In this document: piece by piece, positions 48,238 to 58,950 of the stretch
Layout of the letters: the number at the start of each line of letters is the position of its first letter
Numbering within the stretch: the first letter of the stretch is position 1
DNA from: Buxus sempervirens
Taxonomy: Eukaryota > Streptophyta > Magnoliopsida > Buxales > Buxaceae
DNA: 64,000 bases
Reading direction: 5' to 3'
Assembly (NCBI GenBank): GCA_947561395.2
Contig: OX387185.1
Location: 47,130,602-47,194,601, forward strand
The notes under the pieces: generated by a model
The model's input: only the letters and a program-made list of their open reading frames with translations
The model's database searches: none
What the model was told of the DNA's origin: nothing
Position numbers and translations under genes: made by a program

Positions 48238-48737
48238 TTCCAAGTGAGGCTCTGGTTTGGCCCGTAAAGGTTAGGTTTTGGTAAGTGATAAACCGGCTGA
48301 GAATTTAGATGAACATGAACGACCTTAAATCATTTAAATATTAGTTTTAATGTATCTTACATATTTTAATAATAAATATATTATTAATTTATGCATTTTA
48401 TTTAAAAAAATCGTTTTTTTTTTGGACATTTTATACCACAATCATGTCACACCCGACTTGCCCCATCCCATGCATAAATTAATAATATATATTTTTAAAT
48501 AGAATGCATAAATTAATAATATACTTATTCATTTAAAATGTATTTTTAATGATACTTCCTTTAATGATTTTAGCAATACAACATGAAAAGAGTAAACCAT
48601 AACCCAACCAATCAACCCATTCAACCCACCCAATGCTTCAACATGTCTTGTTGGTTTTCAACCGAATTTTCTTTAAATTAGGTAAATCTGACCCCATCTA
48701 ATTAGAATAAATAGGATGGCGTTGGCCCGTCCAAAAC

Positions 48738-49315
48738 GAGCTCACATCCTCTCCTACGCCCCTTTTCCTACGTTTTTTACTGTACCAAGGAAAGGGTGCA
48801 GTGTGTCCTCATGGGTCCCACAGAACTTTGCTTTCTGACGGTGACGTTAAAGTTACATCCTAACATTTCTAACTTTTTCCTTATTCAACCAAAACGTTTT
48901 CTGGGTCTATGGCTGCAAAAAAGGCTGCCACTGAACGCTCTCTCGAAGGTCAAAACCAGAGCTCTCATGGCGGCCAACAACTTCCTTCAAAACTCTTGGT
49001 TTCCGTGTTCAACTTCTTCTTTACTTAAAAGCTTGTCACTGGGTTCTCTCTTCTTTGCGTCTCAAAGATCTAAACTCAAATCACCTCGTTCTCGGGGTTG
49101 GAAAAAGTTGAGCTCACTGTTGCTTCTTCAAAATGGTGAAGACGACTTCTTTTATTTTCTTTAAGTATTTTTTTTTTCTAATTTAGAAATGTTAGGATGG
49201 AACTTTAACATTACCGTCCGAAAGCAAAGTTTTGTGGACCCATGAGGACACACAGCACCAATTCCTTGGTGCAGTAAAAACGTAGGAGAAGGGGCGTAGG
49301 AGAGGATGTGAGCTC
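48738..49315. mobile_element. MULE-like element, 578 bp
   Basis: It begins GAGCTCACATCCTCTCCTAC and ends with the inverse; inverted repeats extend about 145 bp with few changes. A perfect 9-bp target duplication GTCCAAAAC flanks it (48729-48737, 49316-49324). Both features mark Mutator-like elements. The centre (about 48890-49130) holds an open stretch (MAANNFLQNSWFPCSTSSLL) that may be captured; it is not recognised. Confidence 0.9.
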
Positions 49316-49498
49316 GTCCAAAACACTCTTTGAAAATGATTTGTTATGGTCGTCCAAGAGATTTTTATTTTTTAATGTTTAAAAAAAATAAAATACTTAA
49401 CACACGGCATGGAGCGTTCCGTTTTCTATCATTGCCTGTACACACGCATCAAAGAATGCTTTACGCTGTGAAGGGCAATGCTGTAGACGATGCGGATC

Positions 49499-49500
<2 letters not shown>

Positions 49501-49531
<31 letters not shown>
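49501..49531. repeat. poly-G run of 31
   Basis: Thirty-one G following GGATCCC. A C14 run is at 50133-50146. The run sits at the apparent left edge of a repeat whose right end is near 50634. Confidence 0.85.
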
Positions 49532-49532
<1 letters not shown>

Positions 49533-49534
49533 AC

Positions 49535-49635
49535 CCAGGCACGACCTAGCTTGTGGCATGGCCAGGGTTAGGCCGTGCCATGCCTAGCAGCCATATAATA
49601 AATGCTTTAAAAATTTCAAAAAATAGAAAAATAGA

Positions 49636-49666
<31 letters not shown>

Positions 49667-50634
49667 ACAAAAATTTTAAAATTTATATTTATTATTCATA
49701 CACATTTTTTTATATATTGGGATACAATTTTCGCTAAAATTGTAAAAAGAGAAGGTAAAAAATCTCAAAAAGGTAAAAATGTTACTTACCTCTTGAACCG
49801 TGTCGAGACGAGGAGTTACAAGAGTGTTATTTGTGTCTATTATTGCTTGACTGTCCAAGCAGCAATCGACTCAAGTAATACTTTTGCAACTCCTATGTAG
49901 ATGTGAAGATGCAGAAATGAAGAAAGAAAAAAAATTGATAACTTGTTAAGAGCTTAATTCATTGATTTGCTAACGATCGGGCTCAATTAGCACTGTGACT
50001 CTACCGGCCATTAGCCAAATCACTAAACATAATTCTAAGAAGAAAAGGAAGAAAGCAAAAAAAAAAAAAAAAAAAAATTCATAACTTTTTTAGAGTCCTA
50101 TTAAAGATTTGCCAATGGTTGGCTTAGGAACACCCCCCCCCCCCCCGTTGGCCAAATCTTTAAACAGGACCCTAAGAAAGTAAGAAGATGCCTGGTTTGG
50201 AGTGGGAAGGGTTAGGCCTATTTATAGAAAACCAAAAGTGATTTTTTACCACCTCTACCCTCAAATATGACTGTTGGAAGGGTAGAAATGATCATTTACA
50301 GTCAATTACTAGTATACCCTCTAATATAGCTATTGGGGGTAAAATTGAAAAAAAGGTACTTGTAGCACCTTCTTTTTTGGGCAGGGGAGGGGAGGGACGG
50401 CTAGCCATTTTTGCGTGCCAGGCTGGCCGGCCTAGCTGGGCCCAACAGTAAGCACACGCTAGGCTAGCATGTGGCACGACCTAACTGGCCCGATTGACTC
50501 GGGTTGGGCCGGCGTGTTGTGCCTTAACGGGCCATGGGCCCAGGCACAACACAGCTCGCCAGGCGCCATGGGCCTAGCCAAGCATGGGCACACTTAAAGC
50601 GTGCTGGGCCGGGCCGGCTGATAAGCAACCCTAG
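49535..50634. mobile_element. probable hAT-like element, left end obscured by poly-G
   Basis: Both edges are rich in GCCCAGGCACGACC / GGCCCAGGCACAAC motifs (49535-49590 and 50395-50634), inverted in part. The right end ATAAGCAACCCTA resembles the AACCCTA-type terminus of hAT elements. The expected left terminus would lie where the poly-G run is. Boundaries are therefore tentative. Confidence 0.4.
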
Positions 50635-50697
50635 GGTCAGTAATGAAGCCTACTATTAGAGTGATTATTACTCTTGCTTTAACTTGTGGTTGGCTCA

Positions 50698-51024
50698 CAA
50701 TGGCGGAACCACGTTGTGGTTAGGGGGGGCAATTTTTTTTTTTAATAAAAAATGTATATATTTTATATATTTTTTAATTAAAATTTATGTTTTGCCCTTG
50801 TTAAAATTTCTGGTTTGCCCCCCAAACCCATTGAAAATTTTTATATTTCATAAGAATCCCTTCCCCCCCACCACAACTTATTGAAATTTTTATATTTCAT
50901 GAGAACCCCCTCTAAAATTTCTGATTTGCCCACCCCCAACTCATTAAAATTTTTATATTTCATGGGAAGTGTTAATTGAAATTTTTTTTTGCCCCCCCAG
51001 ATTTGGAGTCCTGGTTCTGCCACT
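50698..51024. mobile_element. MULE-type MITE, 327 bp
   Basis: Ends are AATGGCGGAACCA and TGGTTCTGCCACT, imperfect inverses. A perfect 9-bp duplication GTTGGCTCA flanks it (50689-50697, 51025-51033). The interior has three degenerate units with GAAATTTTTATATTTCATR and TTGCCCC. The ORFs in it (50684-50884, 50841-51023) are not genes. Confidence 0.8.
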
Positions 51025-51146
51025 GTTGGCTCATACGTATTTGGATGTAAACAATGTTTTTTTGAATATTGTTCTCGATATATAACTCAACTGTAGACAT
51101 ATAAAAATACATATTTGTTAAATTCTCTAAACACTGTTTTAATAAA

Positions 51147-51663
51147 TAGGGATATTTACAGTTTACCCCTTTAGGTTTCTAACAATCTAATTTTCTTCCC
51201 TTAAAGGTTTTCTATATGTAACGATCTCTCTTTCAAAAGTTAGATCACGAAAATCATAACTTAGAAAATGTTAATTGAAAATTTTACTTCTATTATTTAT
51301 ATTTAAAAGTAAAAAAGGTTTATTTAGCCCTTGAATAACAAAAAATACCTTTGAGGTTGATGTAAGCCGCACGATTTTTGGTTTTTTCCATTTGAAGCAA
51401 TGTTGTAAACATTGAACCAATCCACTTAAGAGTTATTTAAGTTTTTTTAATTTTAAATAATTAAAATTTGAAGGGTAAAATTGTCAATATACGTTTTATG
51501 CCTTACTACCTCATCGGCATTGTTGAAATTTTAATTTTCAAATCTCTAGAATGGGAAGACTATTACAAATAGCAAACCTCAAGGTAGCAGATTGATATTT
51601 CAAAAGCATCAAGGAGAGAGTAGAACTCATAAAACCTGAGGGGGTAAAACGTAACTATCCCTA
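51147..51663. mobile_element. MITE, 0.5 kb (same family as 27630-28106)
   Basis: The left end TAGGGATATTTACAGTTTAC is the inverse, with changes, of the right end GTAAAACGTAACTATCCCTA. Fragments of its right half recur at about 52005-52160, 53155-53870 and 54290-54470, showing that the region was repeatedly duplicated. Confidence 0.7.
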
Positions 51664-51722
51664 ATAATAAATATTAGATTGGCATTTAAGAAATGTTTAA
51701 GCCAATAATATATCTCTCACTG

Positions 51723-51900
51723 TATTTTATACAAATATAACGTTAGTGACTCAAGTTAAAACAACGCGGTGCCCACCAGCAGCTAGTTTATTATAAAATA
51801 TTTTATGATTTAAGGCCTCGCAAGTGTTACACAAGACCATCGAACATGGAGGTTTTTCGCTGCATTTCTGCTCTTGTTGTTCTCCTCACCTTATTACACA
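51723..51900 (+). pseudogene. promoter and exon 1 relic, copy i
   Basis: The promoter matches genes 2 and 5 (TTATTATAAAATATTTTATG, TTTAAGGCCTCGCAAGTG). The start ATGGAG is at 51846-51851, but about 20 bp of exon 1 are missing and the frame is lost. No donor or exon 2 follows. Confidence 0.75.
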
Positions 51901-52324
51901 AGACCAAAGTTTTAAATATTTATTTTAAAATAGTAATAATAATTTTGTAATGCCAACGTTACAGCAGAAAGAAAAGGTAACATGTTGCGTCCAGAAAAGC
52001 AATTATTGAACCAATCCACTAAAGGCAAATCTTGGTATTTAATCTTAAATAATTATAATCTGAAAGGCAAATTTGTCTGTTTTATGTCTTGCCACCTCAT
52101 AACATTGTTGAAATTTTGACGTTCAAATCTCTAGAAGGGGAGACTCTTACAATAATAATAAACCACATGTTTTATCAGATTCACATTTAAATATCTAAGA
52201 CACGACCTTTTATCGGATAGATGTTTAAGAAATATCTGACAGGACAAACTTCAATCTTTTTTTCAGATAGAGGTTTAAGAAACGTCTAAGACACGATTAC
52301 ATTCTTGAAATTTTGACGTTCGAC

Positions 52325-52535
52325 CCACCAACAGCTAGTTTATTATAAATATTTCACGATTTAAGGCCTCGCAAGTGTTACACAAGACCATTGAACATAG
52401 AGATTCAGCGAGTAAATTGATAGGTCTTTCGCTGCATTTCTGCTCTTATTGGTCTTCTCATCATCATCACTTCTGCAATTCGTCAAGGTAAGTTTTATAC
52501 ACATCCCCCAGGAAGATGCTTTATCTGAAAACTCA
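52325..52535 (+). pseudogene. promoter, exon 1 and intron 1 start relic, copy ii
   Basis: The promoter has TTATTATAAATATTTCACG. The start ATGGAG has become ATAGAG near 52396 and a base is inserted (GTAAATTGA), so the reading frame is lost. The donor CAAG|GTAAGT and the first 40 bp of intron 1 remain (ending GGAAGATGCTTTAT), then homology stops. Confidence 0.8.
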
Positions 52536-53250
52536 GTCCGTGTTCTAGGAGTTTTGCATGATTGACAAGGTGTAAATAATTTTTCCCATTAAAATATATT
52601 TGTTTCCTTCAATTAAAATGTCCATTTTGAGGGATTTCCTTGTTAAAAAATTTTTTTTTTGCTCAAATATAAAAATTCCTTTGAATCTAAACAATCTTAT
52701 TGCAAATTATCTCATTAAAATATATTTTTTTCCTTTAATTAAACCGTCCATCTTGAGAGGTTTTACTCTCTAATAAATCCTAAAATATATTTGTGAGGAC
52801 TGTTTCATTCTCTAAGAAATACTAAAATCTCTTATCTTGGTTTGTGGATTATATGAAGATCGAGGAAAATAGGAACTTCTCAAATCTAAAACAATTCTTG
52901 TATATATTGGTTTCATAATTTGTATTTCTGGTGCATAAATTAAAAAAAAAAATTAACTGCCAAATATTGCTTAATCATTTGTATATTGTTTTTGAAAGTT
53001 TTAAATTTTTATTTTAAAATAATAATAATAATTTTGTAATGACAAACTAATAACTAGGTGGGAATTACCAAGTTACTAGGATAGGTGTCCCCCCACGTCA
53101 CTGGGTCTCCTAAAAGGAAATCTTAGTAACGTGTCGTGGAGAAAAACAATTCTTGGAACTGATCCACGAAAAGAAAATCTTGGTATTTAATCTTAAATAA
53201 TTATAATCAGAATGGCAAATTTGTCTGTTTTATATCTTATCACCTCATAA

Positions 53251-53798
53251 TAGGGCTGGCAATGGGTCGGATATATATATTCGAATCCGACCCGAATCCG
53301 ATCAGAAAATCCTGAATCCGATCCGAAAATATAGATCCGCGGTTCGAATACGGATATCGGATTTCGGATCCGACCGAATTCGGATCCGAATCCGAATCTG
53401 TCCATATCCGATCCGAAAAAGATCCGAACCGAAATCAACATATACTTTTCATTAAATCATTGGTAAACTTTGTATAAACTATGGTTGAACTATCCTTATT
53501 CATATCTTGCTTTAATATTTATATGACTCATTAGTTTTGATAATTAAAATTTGCTTTAATAGTTAAACTTACCTTTTGAATTTTAAGTTCAAATCGGATC
53601 TAATTCGGATCGAATTCGGATTTCGGTTATTTATTCGGCCGAATTTCGAATTCGGATACATTAAATAAATTCGGTTTCGAATTCGGATTCACATATAAAA
53701 GATCCGTCGGATTTCGGATCGAATTCAGATATCGGATTTTTATTTTCGGATTCGGATTATGACAGATCCGTACCGTATTCGACCCGTTGCCAGCCCTA
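53251..53798. mobile_element. hAT-type MITE, 548 bp
   Basis: Ends TAGGGCTGGCAATGGGTCGG and CGACCCGTTGCCAGCCCTA. A perfect 8-bp duplication CCTCATAA flanks it (53243-53250, 53799-53806). The duplicated partner region at about 52090 has the uninterrupted site (CCACCTCATAACATTG). The interior is packed with GGATCCGAATTCGG-like palindromes. Confidence 0.95.
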
Positions 53799-54519
53799 CC
53801 TCATAATATTGTTGAAATTTTGACGTTCAAATCTCTGGAAGGGGAGACTCTTAACAAATAACAAACTTCAATGTTTTATCGGATAGAAATCTAAGAAACG
53901 TTTAAGACACGATTAATATAGTCATTTTGAGGCCAAATTTTTAATAATTAAAAAACCTATCATGACAAAAGAAGAGAAGACAACTGCTCAAAATAATTAT
54001 GCATGTTTGCCTTGGAAGAAATAAATGGAGTAGAAGATGTTGATCTTATTTAAAATGCCTAAAGTATAAACAAACTACCGCCAACAAAAAACTTTGCTAT
54101 ATGTTTAAAATACTAGATTCTAACTTCATTATTAAATATTTATCTTTTACATGCATGACATATGAAATAAGATCAACATCTTCTAATCCATTTTTATTTT
54201 TATTTTTATTTTTTGGGGATAGGGAACGACACAGCTTATATGCATAGTCTCGTGGAAGTTACACCCCTCCTATCCAAGAATGTACGAAGTTTTGAAATCC
54301 AGGTTCAAATCTCTAGAATTGGAGACTCTTCACAAATAACAAAATTCAATGTTTTACTAGGTAGTCGTTTAGGAAACGTACACGACTGTATCTCAATTAA
54401 TCAACATTGTTAAAATTTTGAAGTTTCAAATTATAGAAGGCGAGACTCTTCCAAATAACAAACCTCAATGTTGTATTAGATTGACATTTAAGAAATATCT
54501 AAGACAGGATTATATCTCA

Positions 54520-54608
54520 CTGTGTTTTATATAAATACAACGTTAGTGATTCAAGTTAAAACAACGCGTTGCCCACCAACAGCTAGTTTATTATACAAGA
54601 CATCGAAT
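54520..54608 (+). promoter_or_regulatory. truncated promoter of gene 5
   Basis: The sequence ACAACGCGTTGCCCACCAAC and AGCTAGTTTATTATA matches the sister promoters. About 35 bp that follow the TATA-like box in the relic at 52345-52380 are missing. TTATTATA (54588-54595) is thus only 13 bp before the ATG. Confidence 0.7.
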
Positions 54609-56437
54609 ATGGAGATTCAGCGAGTAATTGATAGGTCTTTCGCTGCATTTCTGCTCTTATTGATCTTCTCATCATCTTCCACTTTTGCAATTCGTCAAGG
54701 TAAGTTTTATGCACACACCCCAGGAAGATGCTGTATTTCGATATCCATTCATCATAATCAGGTCTTAAAGCTCAGGGACATTGCTAATGATTCTGACTAC
54801 GTTGCTCGTATTGTTCTTGTGATACAGGAGAGGGATTCCCTCGTATGACTTCAGATGCAGGAGAGCTCTCAGGTTTGTCATTTGACTACATCATTGTAGG
54901 GGGAGGTACCAGTGGTTGTCCACTGGCAGCAACCCTGTCACAGAGATTCTCGGTGCTTCTGGTAGAACGAGGTGGATTGCCTTTTGATGATCCCCTCATA
55001 TCAGATAGGAAGAATTACGGGTATCCGTTTCCACAAGCCGACGAGTTCTCATCGATTGCACAAAGGTTTGTCTCTGAGGAAGGAGTTGTGAATTACAGGG
55101 GAAGGGTTTTGGGGGGAACCACTGCAATCAATGGTGGTTTCTATAGCAGAGCAAGCAGGGATTTTATTAAGAAGGCTGGGTGGAATGAGGAGCAAGTAAG
55201 AAATTCTTATGAGTGGGTAGAATCTAAGGTAGTCTTTGCACCAAAGCTCACCCCATGGCATTCTGCTGTCAAAGATGGCCTTCTCGAGTCGGGAATTCTA
55301 CCTTTTAATGGCTTTAGCTTGGAGCATCTTGAGGGAACCAAAGTTGGTGGAGCTATTTTTGATGAATTTGGGATGAGGCATAGCTCTGCTGATATATTGA
55401 AGTCTAAAGAATGGAGTCGTCTCACTGTTCTACTGAATACAACAGTAAAAAATGTCATTTTCCGTGATAATGGTAAGCGAGGTGTTGGTTTGTTTAATTC
55501 ATTTTTCAATTGCAGAAACAAATTAATGCCTCAATTAAATTTTGTTTTGTGATCAATGCCTTGTCTTGTTTAATTCATTTTTGCCCTTTAACCTGCAGAA
55601 GATGGTGGCAAGCCAAGAGCTTGTGGCATAAGGTTCATGAGGAGTAATGGCAGCCCTAATGAAACCTATGAAATCTACCTCAAAAAACCTTTGGTGGATA
55701 AAGAGTCATGGGGTGATATAATACTGTCAGCAGGAGCATTAGGCAGTCCTCAGATCCTTATGTTAAGTGGCATTGGACCCCAAGAACACCTTAAACAATT
55801 CGGTATAGTACCCATTGTCAATGCAAGAAACGTCGGAAAAGGTATCAAGGACAACCCATCCATCGTCATTGCTGTAGATCAGCCAAAACTTCGACCATCA
55901 GATCCACCTCAACTGGCTGGAATAGCAGAGAATTTCCAGATCATAGTTCAATCGGTAACCCTATCGAGAATGCTGGTTGTAGGAAAAGTTGCGTTTCCAA
56001 GATCTGAAGGGAAGCTAAAGCTGAGGAACACAGACCCCAGGCAAAATCCCTCCGTCAAATATAATTATCTTTCGAGAAAGGGAGACCTGGACAAGTGTGT
56101 GAAGATGGTTCGGTTGACCAGGCGAGTTGAACAGTCCAAGTCGATCGATTTGTTTCTTGGACGCCACCGTAACAAAACTAGGAAGTCCACCGCAGAGGAA
56201 CTTAGAGAATTTTGCAAGAAGAATGTGACGACAATCTTCCATTACCACGGAGGGTGCACAGTTGGGTCTGTCGTTGATGAGGATTACAGGGTTCATGGAG
56301 TTGAAGGATTGAGGGTTGTTGATGGCTCAACCTTCTTTGAATCACCGGGTACAAATCCGATGGCAACTGTGCTAATGCTTGGCAGGTACCAAGGAATGCA
56401 GATATTGAGCGAGAGAGAACAGAAAGATGCCTTGTAG
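54609..56437 (+). CDS. (R)-mandelonitrile lyase-like GMC oxidoreductase, gene 5
   Basis: Exons are 54609-54699, 54828-55472 and 55599-56437, phase-1 GT-AG introns; 524 aa, the shortest full copy. Signal peptide 1-27 (FAAFLLLLIF). FAD motif VGGGTSGCP, signature 1 GRVLGGTTAINGG (Ser to Thr), signature 2 GALGSPQILMLSGIG, HYHGG and SPGTNPMAT are present. In exon 3 about 15 bp are missing between IIVQSV and KVAFPRSEG. The tail ends at a TAG (56435-56437) where gene 2 has CAG, removing its last dozen residues. HYHGGCTVG replaces HYHGGCAVG. The ATG lies only 13 bp after the TATA-like box, so a normal transcript might start after it; the next in-frame Met is in exon 2 (RMTSD), which would drop the signal peptide. 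It may be a decaying copy. Confidence 0.85.
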
Positions 56438-56807
56438 AATAAGATCCATGGCTACCATTATTGACTAAAGAACCTGGGCTTGTTCTACTTGGTTGTGATA
56501 TAGTTGTGTCCTTGGATTGTTTCTGCTTCGTGTACTTACTACTTCCTCGCAACGCTTTGGAACACTGTTATACAGAGGCAGTTTGTCAACATGTCTCTGT
56601 TGAATGGAGCTTCTGCTACTATCAGAATGGAGAACAGGGCAAGAGTTCCATCAATTTGGTCAATCTCACAAGCACAAACACTAGTTTAAGGATGTTATAC
56701 TATGTATTGTTGTAGTGTCTGTTATAGGGATTTTTTTTTAATTTTTTTTTGTCGATGATGTAAAGTGTAATAGTGATTATGATGAATTAAAATGTAATTT
56801 GCAGTAT
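56438..56807 (+). other. 3' flank of gene 5
   Basis: The flank is related to those of genes 1 and 4 (GGCAGTTTGTCAACATGTCTC) but lacks the downstream GCGCCTGAGCC unit. It ends at the outer solo LTR. Confidence 0.5.
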
Positions 56808-58950
56808 TGTGAGACATGGAAAAATCACCGAGGTGATCCCCTCCATCAACACATGGGCTCAACGAAAATGGGAGAGTCGCCACTATTCAATTTAGGGTGT
56901 GAATGGACACCAAAAGATTAAAATAAGTAAAAAGGCAAATCTAGAGAAAAATAACCCTACTTGAAAATAAAATCCAGAGATGGGTAAGGGGATTAGATTA
57001 TGAACGGGGGAAGGTGTTAGGCACCCCCATTTACCCACACAAGGTGGTTGCCAAATGTTGTTCATGCTAAAACAAAAATGAGAAAGCTTGCTAAAACAAT
57101 CAAAAACCTTGAAAAAGGATTCAACAAATGTGTGATATCTTCACATGAGAAATCCAAATGAATTCCAGATCCTCTTTTATGTCAATATCACTTCTGGAAT
57201 ATCACCAATAGATGGAAATCAAAGCAAAAATTACATAAACCCAAGTTGAGTCAAATCCGGAAAATTCGGTAAAAGATAGTGCCATTTGTCTTGAAATCAT
57301 TCAAATCCAATTTAAATTGAATCAAAACAAATTCATTTGAAAGATTTTGATAAATATAAGACTCATGCAAATTTTCAATTAAATTCGGTTAAAATCCTAG
57401 GAGTTATTCTCCTTTGAAATCTGCTGCTGGAGATAGTTAAAAGTGACAAGTGGGCAACTTTGGAAGTTCATTTAGAAAAATTGGCTCCATATAAATCCGT
57501 GAAATTTGACATAAATTAAGTATGTAGAGTCATCTTTCAAATGAAACTAGCCTCATACAAAAATTCATCCGGATGTGCCTTGGGTGACCTTCGGAACAGG
57601 CCTCAGGGATCACAGATTAACCCAGAAAAGTGCTGTTGAGTAGTTTTGAGTAAATCTGTTACCCACGACACAAATGGAGTCAAAAAAATATGAAACTAAC
57701 TGGATTTAAAATTAGACTCATAAAGGAGAACCCAAAAACAAGAATCACTCGAATCGGATTTAAAACGAGCAGATGGTGCCCATTCAAAGTGATAGGTTCA
57801 ACAGTTTGACTTGAATTAACCTATCAACTTCGACAGAATGGTGTCAACAATATATTCCACAACAATTGATGAAATTTTGTAGGCATAAACTAGACAGCCT
57901 CACCTTTCCCATGGCTTTAGAATCACTCCAAAATTCATCCGGATGATGAAGTTATGAGTGTCCGAAGTTTGGGTACAGCTGCTGTCCAGTTTCAGCCTTT
58001 TTTTTTTGAGTAAAATCAATTCAAAACAGTGATCAAGTGTGTGTGGTCCGTGTAAGATGAATCAAAATCATTTGAAAGAAGAACCTCTAGGAAGAAATAG
58101 GGTACAAGCTTGGCTCACCATTCTCTCCGATTGGAGAGAATATGCCAAAAACCCTAATATTGAGCAAAAGTGCCTAAAACCGAGAGGTTGGACCTAGAGG
58201 TCTTCAATACTTGAGATAAACTTGATTGAAATTATGTTGAAAACCATTAAGAAATATCCCAGAATTGTTTGGGGCTATTTATTCCAGATCTATCACAATG
58301 AATGCAATAAATCCGAAATATAAGCCGATTCCGACAAAAGCAAGTGCTATGTGTGTATGTGTAGAAATCATTTCTTCAATAACATAACAACATATAGCAT
58401 GCATTCATATCAATCAAATGGGGTTCTAGAACAACCTAGGGTTTCGTTCCATTCTCGTTTCCCTTAGTTCTCTCTCCCAGTTTAACGGTTTTTTGAGATA
58501 ATCTTGGGGTACTTTGAGTATGAAATGGTTTTTATAGAATCAAAAGGCTATTCAACAAGGTTCTAGCATTAAGGATCAATCCTCAGTCTCGTTTCCCCTA
58601 GATCTCGCCTTCACGTTTTACGGCTAGGGGGAGTCTTAAGGTACTTTGAGTAGAGGAAGGGTTTGCATACACATGGATTAGGCCTTATTCTACAGAAAGG
58701 TAGAAGAAGAGAACTAAACCTAGAATGTAAAGACAGAAAATTTAAAGAAGGTTTTAGGCTTACCTGGGTTTCTGGAAGCAGTGCGGCAGCAGTTCCCTTA
58801 TTCACTCGGAGCTCTTCAATCTCCAACTTATGGCCATTTGCTGAAGGAGGAGCCTCCTATTTATAAGTAAAGGCTAGGGTTAGGGTTTGCATGATGTTAG
58901 ACACAAAATGATGTCTAGAGTCTACCAACCTAAACCCTAAGGCTATTTCC

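Noticed and set aside
49330-49587. 85-aa ORF with a Gly run
   Set aside because: It spans the second poly-G tract and transposon sequence.
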